Part shown: one piece after another, positions 32,601 through 40,146 of the stretch
How positions within the stretch are numbered: the first letter of the stretch is position 1
How the letters are laid out: every line of letters begins with the position of its first letter
Assembly (NCBI GenBank): GCA_021325275.1
Contig: JAJPHL010000021.1
Coordinates: forward strand, 1 to 64,000
DNA length: 64,000 nucleotides
Direction of reading: 5' to 3'
DNA from: Terriglobia bacterium
Lineage (GTDB): Bacteria > Acidobacteriota > Terriglobia > JAJPHL01
Translations under genes and position numbers: made by a program
The notes under the pieces: generated by a model
Told to the model about the DNA's origin: nothing
What the model saw: the letters and a program-made list of their open reading frames with translations, nothing else
Database searches by the model: none

Positions 32601-33581
32601 GTCCGATGCGCCAACAATTTTCGATGTATCGATCACAACGCACGCCGAGTTTGGCGTGGATCCCGAATTGATCGAGTTCCCGTTGCAATCGGTGAGTTTC
32701 AGCCATCCCGAACTGTTGCTGGTGCTGAGGGCCGACGTCCAGGAGAGCGACCCGAAGCCGTTGTCCGATATCGCCAGTGGAGTACTGAGCAACGTTGTAC
32801 TGGTTGCGGTGGCGCTGTTGTAGGTGATGCTCGGCGTCCCCAAGATGAACGTTGGCTGCTGCGACGTTGTGGCGACGTTCATCGTCACGTTGACGTTCAC
32901 CGATGCGCCTCCCGAGGAGATCGTGACGAACCCGCTGTAGCTTCCCATCGGGAGGCTTCCAGCGTTGGCCGTGACCGTAGCCGTACCCGGCGCGTTGCCC
33001 GACGACGTAACGCTCAGCCAGTTGCCGCCGCTCGGCGTGGTGACGTTGGCCGTGGCGGTGTAGGTGGTCCCGGCGGCGGACGTGATATTGAGCATCTGGT
33101 TTTGCGACGTAGCCAGGGCCACGCCGAAAGTCAGGGACGTTGGATTCGTCGTCGGTGGAGCGATGCAAGTGGGGCCCAAACAGAGCACGATGTTGACGGT
33201 CGCACTTCCACCCCCGTTCCCAAGCGCCGTGAACGACGCGTTGTAAGTTCCCGCCGACAAGCCCGACGTGCTGATCGCAACGGTTGGGCCGCTTCCGCTG
33301 CCTCCGGAGCACTGACCACCGGTGGTGTTCGGGCAATTGGTCAAACTGGCCCAGCCGAACCCATTCTGGTACTGGATTCCGTTGGCAGTTCCACCGGTGA
33401 TGGACCAGCCACCACTGCCTGTGAACGTGACAGTCTGAGGATTAATGCTGCCACTCACCGGCCCATCGAAGTTCAACGTCGACTGACTGGCGACCAGTGT
33501 CGATTGCGCGGAGATCAAGCCCGCGAAGGAAAAAAGGGAAACCAAGAGGAAAACTGCGCCGCGAATGCACGTCTGGTTCAT
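29619..33581 (-). CDS. large secreted protein of BACON-like Ig modules with Solibacter C-terminal domain
   Basis: A 1320-residue protein with a signal peptide (residues 1-25, ending LISAQ). Roughly ten modules of about 90 residues follow, each with a core such as SGGSWLSVSPTSGTAPGSAT and a TYSGTVTF-type strand. These match BACON-like immunoglobulin domains thought to bind carbohydrate or mucin. The last 230 residues (from about FTGGIVDAGSFAADN, with ELMSLFGQNL, QINFQMPAL and GLGVTNPPL) match TIGR03437, a domain typical of Solibacter. Composition is dominated by Ser, Thr, Gly and Val. Cell-surface adhesion or polymer binding is inferred. Confidence 0.85.
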   Translation of the reverse strand: MNQTCIRGAVFLLVSLFSFAGLISAQSTLVASQSTLNFDGPVSGSINPQTVTFTGSGGWSITGGTANGIQYQNGFGWASLTNCPNTTGGQCSGGSGSGPTVAISTSGLSAGTYNASFTALGNGGGSATVNIVLCLGPTCIAPPTTNPTSLTFGVALATSQNQMLNITSAAGTTYTATANVTTPSGGNWLSVTSSGNAPGTATVTANAGSLPMGSYSGFVTISSGGASVNVNVTMNVATTSQQPTFILGTPSITYNSATATSTTLLSTPLAISDNGFGSLSWTSALSTSNSSGWLKLTDCNGNSINSGSTPNSACVVIDTSKIVGASDTGSILFNVSNPNVSNATSILPIAVNLSAPVTGQLNVVSTVGSQQSLLFVMNQGASVPPPVNLTVTGTSGAVNAGWVAFPVTSTGGAWLIVNPSNGPTPDTGGVSAGLNSTVASNLASGTYNGSIYFSAPGVATPTIYSVTLVVGGSATFTVSPSTLTFGAPQGGAAPSTQTVILNPSSSSSATWTTTSSATWLSVLPSTGTFSNNLTAQISVNQGTLAVGSYTGTITFAAQGFVSQTVNVTLNVTNNAVITVSPTSLTFNGTAGGTIASQSLTLGTSSGTLSYAASASVTTPSGGSWLSVSPTSGTAPGSATVSVNTSGLSVGSYSGTVNFGSGVTVPVTLNLVAGVSVNASPTTLTFTGSASATIPAQTVSVSAASTITFSTQVTTVSGGSWLSVGGNATTPSTLTVSVNPQGLATGTYTGTIQIVSAAASNTPTISVTLNVTAPGTLAASTTSLTFQTATGGTSPTQTLNITNSASTGGSIPWSASVSTNSGGSWLSIAPLAGTTPGSATVTANAGTLAQGAYTGAIVLVSTSAPNTVVIFVTMNVGAPGIAVTPTTLTFSGAAGGSIAAQTLNVASTGTSVISWTATASTQSGGTWLSVSPTSGQSGGTAQVSANIGGLAPGTYSGAVTFTSSTNQQTVNVTLTVSPLYIAGVGPSSLQLLAAAGSSAPVTGGFDVVNRGSGSMAFNVTSSTLSGGNWLSVSPSSGTSPSTVTVTANPAGLATGTYLGSVVVTPTGATNALSAPQTVVVSFAVGAPAIFTGGIVDAGSFAADNSASPGELMSLFGQNLTASSTPSQASSLPLPTILGGTEVLVNGSPVPLFFVSQGQINFQMPALTGNAAVVSVVSGTSSTTPATQISLVPIHPAIFPVAGGQGLGQILNANSSANSPANPASAGQVIQIFATGLGVTNPPLTPGQPGNSVAPFNAAVVTPAVTIGGINASVTFSAAAPGLAGVFQVNAVVPSGLPSGGFAAVQISSGGKLSNTVMLAVK

Positions 33582-33639
33582 GGTCAGAACCTACCTTTTG
33601 AGGTAATCGTTGCAATCAGCCGTAGCGCGGTCGGCCAGT

Positions 33640-33657
33640 GCTATGATCGAATCATAT
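33640..33657 (+). promoter_or_regulatory. extended -10 promoter and palindrome before hemB
   Basis: TGCTATGAT at 33640-33648 fits an extended -10 box. The box is one arm of a perfect palindrome, TATGAT-CGA-ATCATA (33643-33657), that ends one base before the hemB start codon. A start about seven bases after the -10 would leave almost no leader, and a repressor on the palindrome would cover both the -10 box and the start region. Confidence 0.45.
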
Positions 33658-33658
33658 C

Positions 33659-34627
33659 ATGGCTTTTCCGCTGCATCGACCCCGCCGGCTGCGACGCAAT
33701 AGTTTGATCCGCTCGATGGTTCGCGAAACGCGTTTATCACCGGAGAATTTTATTTATCCGTTGTTTGTGTGTCCGGGAAACGGAATCAAACGGGAAATCT
33801 CCTCGATGCCCGGCAATTTCCACTGGTCGGTGGACGGCGTGGCGCAAGAATGCCGCGAAGTCGCCGCGTTGGGCATTCCCGCAGTGATTCTGTTCGGACT
33901 TCCCGAAGCCAAGGACGAAGTCGCGACCGGCGCGTACGCCGAAGACGGCATCGTGCAGCGCGCGATTCGCGCGATCAAGGCGGACGTGAAGGATTTGCTC
34001 GTGGTAACGGACGTTTGTCTGTGCGAATACACGAGTCACGGACATTGCGGTGTGATCAAGGGCGAAGAAGTGGACAACGATCCGTCGCTTGATTTGCTGG
34101 CGCGCACCGCGCTCTCGCATGTGCAAGCGGGCGCGGACATCGTGGCGCCGTCCGACATGATGGACGGCCGTGTTGGTGCGATCCGCGCGGCGCTCGACAA
34201 GTCAGGATTCCTCGAAACGCCGATTCTCGCCTATGCCGCGAAATATGCGTCGGTGTTCTACGGGCCTTTTCGCGAAGCCGCCGACTCCGCGCCGCAGTTC
34301 GGCGACCGCCGCGCGTATCAAATGGATCCTGCCAACGCGCGCGAGGCGCTCCGTGAGGTCGCGCTTGACTTGGAAGAAGGCGCGGACATGGTCATGGTGA
34401 AGCCGGCGATGCCCTACCTCGACGTGATCGCGCATGTACGCCGCGAATTCCGCGTGCCCGTCGCCGCGTATCAAGTGAGCGGCGAGTTCTCGATGATTCG
34501 CGCGGCCGCGAGCCTCGGATGGCTCGACGGCGAACGCGCGATGATGGAGTCGCTCACCGCGATCCGCCGCGCCGGCGCGGACATGATCCTGACGTATTTC
34601 GCCAAGGACGCCGCGAAGCTGCTGTAG
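33659..34627 (+). CDS. hemB: delta-aminolevulinic acid dehydratase (porphobilinogen synthase)
   Basis: A 322-residue enzyme joining two 5-aminolevulinate molecules to porphobilinogen in haem synthesis. The metal-site loop is [18 protein letters not shown] near residue 118, with three cysteines as in the zinc-dependent type. The Schiff-base lysines are in AYAAKYAS near 200 and [11 protein letters not shown] near 250. Length is normal. It is monocistronic and converges, across a palindromic repeat, on the VPS10-type gene. Confidence 0.95.
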   Translation: MAFPLHRPRRLRRNSLIRSMVRETRLSPENFIYPLFVCPGNGIKREISSMPGNFHWSVDGVAQECREVAALGIPAVILFGLPEAKDEVATGAYAEDGIVQRAIRAIKADVKDLLVVTDVCLCEYTSHGHCGVIKGEEVDNDPSLDLLARTALSHVQAGADIVAPSDMMDGRVGAIRAALDKSGFLETPILAYAAKYASVFYGPFREAADSAPQFGDRRAYQMDPANAREALREVALDLEEGADMVMVKPAMPYLDVIAHVRREFRVPVAAYQVSGEFSMIRAAASLGWLDGERAMMESLTAIRRAGADMILTYFAKDAAKLL

Positions 34628-34635
34628 TTCTTGGC

Positions 34636-34742
34636 GTGCGGCGACAGAAAACTGCAACCGCCGATGAACGCAGATGAACGCAGATAAGAAAACGCGGCCA
34701 TCCATCGGCGTTCATCGGCGGTTGCAGTTTTCTGTCGCCGCA
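34636..34742. repeat. perfect 36-base inverted repeat between convergent genes
   Basis: GTGCGGCGACAGAAAACTGC plus the next 16 bases recurs exactly inverted at 34707-34742. The 35-base centre holds a further GATGAACGCAGAT repeat and CGGCCATCCATCGGCG. It is different in sequence from the CACAGAG type but has the same layout, and lies between hemB and the VPS10-type gene. It could act as a bidirectional terminator-like hairpin. Confidence 0.9.
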
Positions 34743-34752
34743 CTCTAGCTGC

Positions 34753-37700
34753 CTATTTCTTTTCCTTCAGCATCACGGCCGGGACATTCGCGTCGCGCAC
34801 GGTCTTGTTGAAGTCCTCGAGGTCTTTTTTCAAGATCGTGTCGAGTTTCGCCAACTCTGGATCGATTTCCGCAACCAGTTCTTTGTAGACCACCAGGTCC
34901 GCCGCTGTGGGCGCGCCGTCGCCTTCCGCCACTACGCCGCCGAGCGCGGCCAGGCGATTGTTCAAGCGAATCGGAAAATTTAGCGGGTCTTGACTGCTCT
35001 GGTTTTTCGTTTGGTAAAGCGCTTCCTCCACGGCCTTCATTTTTTCGTTCAACGCCTTCCCGGCGTCGACGATTTTTTGGCCCTTGGGATCGTCCTTCCA
35101 ACGCGCGGTCAGCGCGTCGATTTGCGTGCGCGCCTCGCGAACTTTCGCGATGTCGTCGTGAATGGCGGTTAGCTTGTCGCGAATCTCGATGCCCAATTTC
35201 AACTGCGCGGCGTAGTCGGCGTCGGTGAATTTCAACCGCGGATCTTTTTTGATCGCGAACGTTTCGGTGTACGCTTTGCCGTCGACGGTGAGACGCACCG
35301 AGTACGCGCCCGGCACGGCCGCCGGACCATTGACGCTGCCCGCCCACATGATCAAGCCGGGGAACCGCGAAGCATCGGTGTGGCGCATGTTCCACGTGAA
35401 ATGATTCAATCCCGCTTCCGCGGGCACGCGCGGCCCAGGGCCACCGCCGAACGCTTCTTCGGCGTCGGGCGCGGCCGGCGTCGCCGGAACATCTTTCGTC
35501 GAAAACTTGCGCACGACGGCGCCGGAGGCGTCCAAAAACTCCAGCGAAACTTCACCCGACGGCTTGGACTTCAAGTTGTAGTACACCGTCACACCGGCCG
35601 CCGGATTTTGTCCCACTGCCGCCGCGCCTGGCAAACGGAATCCGCCGCCCGGCATGCGATACGCGTCGCTCGGCTTGAAGAGATGCACGGCGTCGTCCGC
35701 CGATGCCGTCGCCGATTGATGAATCAAATCCAAATCGTCGAGAATCCAGAAACTGCGGCCATGCGTCGCGGCCACGAGTTGCTTTTCACCCTTGTGCACC
35801 GCGAGGTCGTGAATCGGCACCACCGGCAGATTGAAATTCAGCGGCCGCCAAGACGCCCCGTCGTCGAAGGACGCGTACACGCCGGTCTCGGTGCCAGCAT
35901 ACAACGTTCCTTTCCAGTTCGGATCTTCGCGAATCGTGCGCGTGAATGCGCCGTTGGGGATGCCGCCCGTCTTGCCAAGCTGGTCGATGCGCGTCCACGT
36001 CTTGCCGTAGTCACTGGTCTTGTAGAGATACGGTTTGTTGTCGTCGTTCTTGTAATTCGTCGCGGCCACGTACGCCGTGCCCGCGTCAAACGGCGAGGCC
36101 TCCACCGTGTTCACCATGATCCACTGCGGCATTTCCTTCGGCGTTACGTTGGACCAATGCGCGCCGCCGTCCTGCGTCACTTGAACCAAGCCGTCGTCCG
36201 ATCCCGTCCAGATGACGCCCTTCTTCACCGGCGACTCCGCCACCGTGAAAATCGTGCAGTAATACTCGATGCTGGTGTTGTCCTTGGTGATCGGGCCGCC
36301 CGACGTCGCCTGGCGCGATTGGTCGTTCGTCGTGAGGTCGGGACTGATGATGGTCCACGTCTTGCCTTCATCGGTGGATTTGAAAAGATGCTGCGACGCC
36401 GCGTACAACGTGGTCGGTTGATGCGGAGAAAACAGCAGCGGGAACGTCCACTGAAAACGCTCCTTCAAATCCGCGGCCGGATGCCCCATGGGATTGTCGG
36501 GCCATGCCGTGACGTTGCGAAGCTGGCCGGTGCGGTGATCGTAGCGCGTGATCAATCCGCCGTACGATCCCGCAAAAACGATGTTGGGATCCGACGGCAG
36601 CGGCGCGATCCACCCGCTTTCACCGCCGCCGACGTCGAACCACGCGCGCTCGTCGATCGCGCCTTCCGTCGTGCGGCTGGCGATGCGCACGGTCGAGTTG
36701 TCCTGCTGCGCGCCGTAGACGTTGTAAGGAAAATCGCTGTCGAGCGCCACGCGATAAAACTGCGCGGTCGGCTGATTCGTTGACGGCGTCCACGATTTTC
36801 CGCCGTTCTGCGTGACGTTCGCGCCGCCATCGTTCGATTCGATGAAGCGCTCGGGATTATCGGGCGCAATCCACATGTCGTGATTGTCGCCGTGCGGCTG
36901 GCGGATCGTGGTGAAGGTGCGTCCACCGTCGATGGAGCGATTGAATTGCACGTTCAACACGTAGAGCGTGTCGAGACTCTTCGGGTCGGCGTAAATGCGC
37001 GAGTAATACCACGCGCGCTGGCGCAAACTGCGCGACTCGTTGGTCTTGGTCCACGTGCGTCCGCCGTTTTCACTGCGGAAAATGCCGCCGTCCTCGGCTT
37101 CCACGCTGGCCCAGACGCGCTCGGAGTTCACGGGCGACACCGCGAGGCCGATGCGTCCTTCGACTCCCTTGGGCAACCCTTGCATGTGGGAGAGGTCGGT
37201 CCAAGTATCGCCGCCGTCAGTGGATTTCCAGATTCCGCTGCCCGGGCCGCCGCTCTCCAGGTGATACGGATTGCGCCAGACTTCCCACGTGGCCGCGTAC
37301 AAAACGCTGGCGTTGGTGGGATCGAGAATCAAATCGATCGCGCCGGCCCGCGGACCTTTGTACAGGATTTTCTGCCACGTTTTTCCGCCGTCTTTCGAGC
37401 GGAAAACGCCGCGCTCTTCATGCGGTCCCCAGGCGTGTCCTTCCACCGCGACGTATACGAGATCGGGATTCTTGGGATGGATGCGAATGCGCGAAATTTG
37501 CTGGGAGTCGGCGAGGCCGATTTTCTTCCACGTTTTTCCGGCGTCGGTGGATTTGTACACGCCATCGCCATAGGAGATGTTGCCGCGAATCGCCTCTTCG
37601 CCCATGCCCACGTAGACGATGTTGGGATCGGATTCCGACACGGCGATTGCCCCGACCGATCCGGTGGTGAAATCTTTGTCCGAAATCGGCTCCCACGAGA

Positions 37701-37920
37701 GGCCCGCGTCGGTGGTTTTCCAAACGCCGCCGCCGGTGCAGCCGAAATAGAACACGTTGGGCTGTGAAACCACGCCGGCCACGGCGGTGACGCGTCCACC
37801 GCGAAAGGGTCCGATGGAACGCCACAGGTTTTGGCGCTTCAGCAGATCGAAACTATCGGCGCAAGCGAAAACAGAGAAGATGACGACGGCAAACGCGAGC
37901 TTTCTTGCGGAAACTTTCAC
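34753..37920 (-). CDS. secreted VPS10/sortilin-type BNR-repeat protein
   Basis: A 1055-residue protein starting at a GTG with AAGGAG six bases before. Residues 1-22 form a signal peptide. From residue 30 to about 700 it is built of beta-propeller blades with Asp-boxes such as STDAGKTWKKI, SKDGGKTWQKI and STDEGKTWTII, as in sortilin/VPS10 and BNR glycosidase-like proteins. A linker and an Ig-like part follow (about 780-900), then a helical C-terminal region of about 140 residues (VREARTQIDALTARWKDD). Proteins like this are abundant in Acidobacteria and Bacteroidetes; the ligand is unknown. Confidence 0.87.
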   Translation of the reverse strand: MKVSARKLAFAVVIFSVFACADSFDLLKRQNLWRSIGPFRGGRVTAVAGVVSQPNVFYFGCTGGGVWKTTDAGLSWEPISDKDFTTGSVGAIAVSESDPNIVYVGMGEEAIRGNISYGDGVYKSTDAGKTWKKIGLADSQQISRIRIHPKNPDLVYVAVEGHAWGPHEERGVFRSKDGGKTWQKILYKGPRAGAIDLILDPTNASVLYAATWEVWRNPYHLESGGPGSGIWKSTDGGDTWTDLSHMQGLPKGVEGRIGLAVSPVNSERVWASVEAEDGGIFRSENGGRTWTKTNESRSLRQRAWYYSRIYADPKSLDTLYVLNVQFNRSIDGGRTFTTIRQPHGDNHDMWIAPDNPERFIESNDGGANVTQNGGKSWTPSTNQPTAQFYRVALDSDFPYNVYGAQQDNSTVRIASRTTEGAIDERAWFDVGGGESGWIAPLPSDPNIVFAGSYGGLITRYDHRTGQLRNVTAWPDNPMGHPAADLKERFQWTFPLLFSPHQPTTLYAASQHLFKSTDEGKTWTIISPDLTTNDQSRQATSGGPITKDNTSIEYYCTIFTVAESPVKKGVIWTGSDDGLVQVTQDGGAHWSNVTPKEMPQWIMVNTVEASPFDAGTAYVAATNYKNDDNKPYLYKTSDYGKTWTRIDQLGKTGGIPNGAFTRTIREDPNWKGTLYAGTETGVYASFDDGASWRPLNFNLPVVPIHDLAVHKGEKQLVAATHGRSFWILDDLDLIHQSATASADDAVHLFKPSDAYRMPGGGFRLPGAAAVGQNPAAGVTVYYNLKSKPSGEVSLEFLDASGAVVRKFSTKDVPATPAAPDAEEAFGGGPGPRVPAEAGLNHFTWNMRHTDASRFPGLIMWAGSVNGPAAVPGAYSVRLTVDGKAYTETFAIKKDPRLKFTDADYAAQLKLGIEIRDKLTAIHDDIAKVREARTQIDALTARWKDDPKGQKIVDAGKALNEKMKAVEEALYQTKNQSSQDPLNFPIRLNNRLAALGGVVAEGDGAPTAADLVVYKELVAEIDPELAKLDTILKKDLEDFNKTVRDANVPAVMLKEKK

Positions 37921-37958
37921 GGGTTTCTCCTTTACGATGCACCATAGTAGCAGGACCT

Positions 37959-39623
37959 ATGGCCGCCAAACAATCTTCCCTTCGCAGCACCGCGCTCATC
38001 AACACGCCCGAACACAACAAGGGCACCGCGTTCACAGACGAGGAACGCACCGCGCTCGGATTGCACGGACTCCTCCCGCCGCAGATTGAAACGCTCGATG
38101 AACAAGTCGTGCGGGCCTACGCCGCGTATCAGCGCAAGCATGACGATTTGGAGAAGCACATCTATTTGCGGCAAATGCAGGACGCCAACGAAGTGCTCTT
38201 CTATCGGCTGTTGCTCGATCACATCGAGGAAATGATGCCGATCGTCTACACGCCGGTGGTCGGGTTGGCGTGCCAGGAGTTCAGTCATATTTACCGGCGT
38301 CCGCGCGGGCTGTACATTTCCTATCCGTTGCGCGACTCCATTCCCGCGCTGCTACGCAACCGGCCGAACGCGGAAATCGACGTAATCGTGGTCACCGACG
38401 GCGAACGCGTGCTCGGCATTGGCGATCAAGGCGCCGGCGGACTGGGCATTCCCATCGGAAAACTCAGTTTGTATTCGTTGATCGGCGGCATTCGACCCGC
38501 GCGCACATTGCCCATCGTGCTCGATGTCGGCACGAACAATCCCGAGCGGCTTTCCGACCCCGAGTATCTCGGATGGCATCATGAACGCATCACGGGCGAC
38601 GCCTACGACGAATTCATCGAGCGTTTTGTATCCGCGGTAAAAGTTGAGCTTCCCAACACTTGTTTGCAGTGGGAAGATTTCGCGTCCCATCACGCCTTGC
38701 CGATTCTGGAACGCTATCGCGACGAACTGCTCACGTTCAACGACGACATTCAGGGAACCGCGGCGGTTGTCGTCGCGGCGTTGATGGCCGCCGTTCGCGT
38801 ATCGAAGTCGACTTTGCGCGATCAGGAGATCGTGCATCTCGGCGCAGGATCGGCCAGCATCGGCGTGGCCGACTACATCCGCCGGCAATTGATCGCCGAA
38901 GGACTCACCGACGAAGAAGCGCGCCAGCGCTTCTGGATCGTCGATAAGGACGGGCTATTGCACACCGATCGCGCGGGACTAACGCCCGCGCAGATGGCCT
39001 ACGCGCGTCCCCACGCCGAAGTCGCCGATTGGCCGCGGAATGATGCAGGGCAAATTGGGCTGGCCGAAGTGGTCGCGCGGATTCGCGCCAACATTTTGAT
39101 TGGACTCTCCACCGTCGGTGGCGCGTTCACCGAATCGATTGTGCGTGAAATGGCCGGCAAAGTCGCGCGGCCGATTATTTTCCCGCTGTCGAATCCCACG
39201 TCGAAATCGGAAGCGTCCGCGGCAGACTTAATCGCATGGACCAACGGCCGCGCGCTGGTCGCCACGGGATCGCCGTTTGCGCCCGTGAAATATGGGGATG
39301 AAATCGTTCCAATCGCGCAGTGCAACAACGTTTGTATTTTCCCGGCGATCGGCCTGGGCGTGATCGCTTCTAAGGCGCGACGCGTGACGGATGGAATGAT
39401 TTTAGCGGCGGCGCGCTCGCTCGCCGAACACTCGCCGGCCGTTTCGGGATTGAGCGGACGGCTGCTGCCGCCGGTCGAAGACTTGCGGCGCGTCGCCGTG
39501 GAAATCGCGATCGCCGTGGGACTTGCCGCGCAAGAAGCGGGCGTGGCGCCCATTACGTCGCCCGAGGAATTGTCGCGCCGCGTGGCCGAAACGCAGTGGT
39601 CGCCGGCGTATGACGGCGGATGA
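37959..39623 (+). CDS. malic enzyme (NAD-type, large form)
   Basis: A 554-residue enzyme for oxidative decarboxylation of malate to pyruvate. The start at 37959 gives MAAKQSSLRSTAL. The N-terminal signature YTPVVGLACQEFSHIYRRP lies near residue 95. VVTDGERVLGIGDQGAGGLG follows near 145, with the metal and substrate site in FNDDIQGTAAVVVAAL near 258 and the nucleotide motif LGAGSASIGVADY near 293. The architecture is that of the SfcA/eukaryotic-type malic enzymes. NAD preference is inferred. It is divergent from the VPS10-type gene across a 38-base gap. Confidence 0.92.
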   Translation: MAAKQSSLRSTALINTPEHNKGTAFTDEERTALGLHGLLPPQIETLDEQVVRAYAAYQRKHDDLEKHIYLRQMQDANEVLFYRLLLDHIEEMMPIVYTPVVGLACQEFSHIYRRPRGLYISYPLRDSIPALLRNRPNAEIDVIVVTDGERVLGIGDQGAGGLGIPIGKLSLYSLIGGIRPARTLPIVLDVGTNNPERLSDPEYLGWHHERITGDAYDEFIERFVSAVKVELPNTCLQWEDFASHHALPILERYRDELLTFNDDIQGTAAVVVAALMAAVRVSKSTLRDQEIVHLGAGSASIGVADYIRRQLIAEGLTDEEARQRFWIVDKDGLLHTDRAGLTPAQMAYARPHAEVADWPRNDAGQIGLAEVVARIRANILIGLSTVGGAFTESIVREMAGKVARPIIFPLSNPTSKSEASAADLIAWTNGRALVATGSPFAPVKYGDEIVPIAQCNNVCIFPAIGLGVIASKARRVTDGMILAAARSLAEHSPAVSGLSGRLLPPVEDLRRVAVEIAIAVGLAAQEAGVAPITSPEELSRRVAETQWSPAYDGG

Positions 39624-39650
39624 GTGGCCGCCGTCGGTTAAGATCGGAGA

Positions 39651-39977
39651 ATGCTCACCGTAATTCTCCTCGTGATTTCCAACACCTTCATGACCTTCGC
39701 GTGGTACGGACACCTGCGCCATCGCAACACTACGATGATCGTGGCAATTCTTGGCAGTTGGGCGATCGCGCTAGGCGAATACTGTTTCCAAGTCCCGGCG
39801 AATCGCCTGGGTTACGGCAAGTTCACTGGGTATCAGTTGAAGATCATTCAAGAAGCGATCACGCTGGTGGTGTTCGTGATGTTCGCGTACCTGTATCTCG
39901 GCGAACGCATGCGCTGGAATTATCTGGGATCGTTTGTGTGTCTGGCGGGTGCGGTGGTCTTCGCGTTTTGGAGATAA
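39651..39977 (+). CDS. DUF486 / DMT-family membrane protein
   Basis: A 108-residue protein with four membrane spans. The sequence VILLVISNTFMTFAWYGHLR, WAIALGEYCFQVPANRLGY and QLKIIQEAITLVVFVMF is the DUF486 pattern, a small branch of the drug/metabolite transporter fold. It follows malic enzyme by 27 bases on the same strand and may be co-transcribed. Substrate unknown. A palindromic repeat follows its stop. Confidence 0.88.
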   Translation: MLTVILLVISNTFMTFAWYGHLRHRNTTMIVAILGSWAIALGEYCFQVPANRLGYGKFTGYQLKIIQEAITLVVFVMFAYLYLGERMRWNYLGSFVCLAGAVVFAFWR

Positions 39978-39982
39978 CGGCT

Positions 39983-40081
39983 TTTGAACCACAAAGGCAC
40001 AAAGAACACAAAGAAGACCAACCCTTCAGCCGCCACTACATAGTTCTTCTTTGTGCCCTTTGTGTCTTTGTGGTTCAAGAA
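39983..40081. repeat. palindromic repeat of the GAACCACAAAG type, copy D
   Basis: TTGAACCACAAAGGCACAAA on the left mirrors TTTGTGTCTTTGTGGTTCAA on the right, with arms of about 35 bases and a 30-base centre. It shares its arm words with the copy at 50988-51114. It sits between the DUF486 gene and the promoter of the beta-oxidation gene. Confidence 0.85.
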
Positions 40082-40111
40082 CCTTGCTCCGACGCGCGAC
40101 TCGTGGTGTAC

Positions 40112-40120
40112 TGGCATAAT
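40112..40120 (+). promoter_or_regulatory. extended -10 promoter of the beta-oxidation gene
   Basis: TGGCATAAT fits an extended -10 box. The start would lie near 40127, giving a leader of about 20 bases that contains TTGGAG before the ATG at 40147. No -35 box is apparent, as expected for an extended -10 promoter. Confidence 0.4.
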
Positions 40121-40146
40121 CTCATCTCAAACTTTGGAGTGATCCC

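Noticed and set aside
32275-33336. Minus-strand second frame in the BACON gene (353 codons)
   Set aside because: It is a shifted frame of the repetitive BACON coding sequence with Arg/His/Gln-rich composition and no domain.
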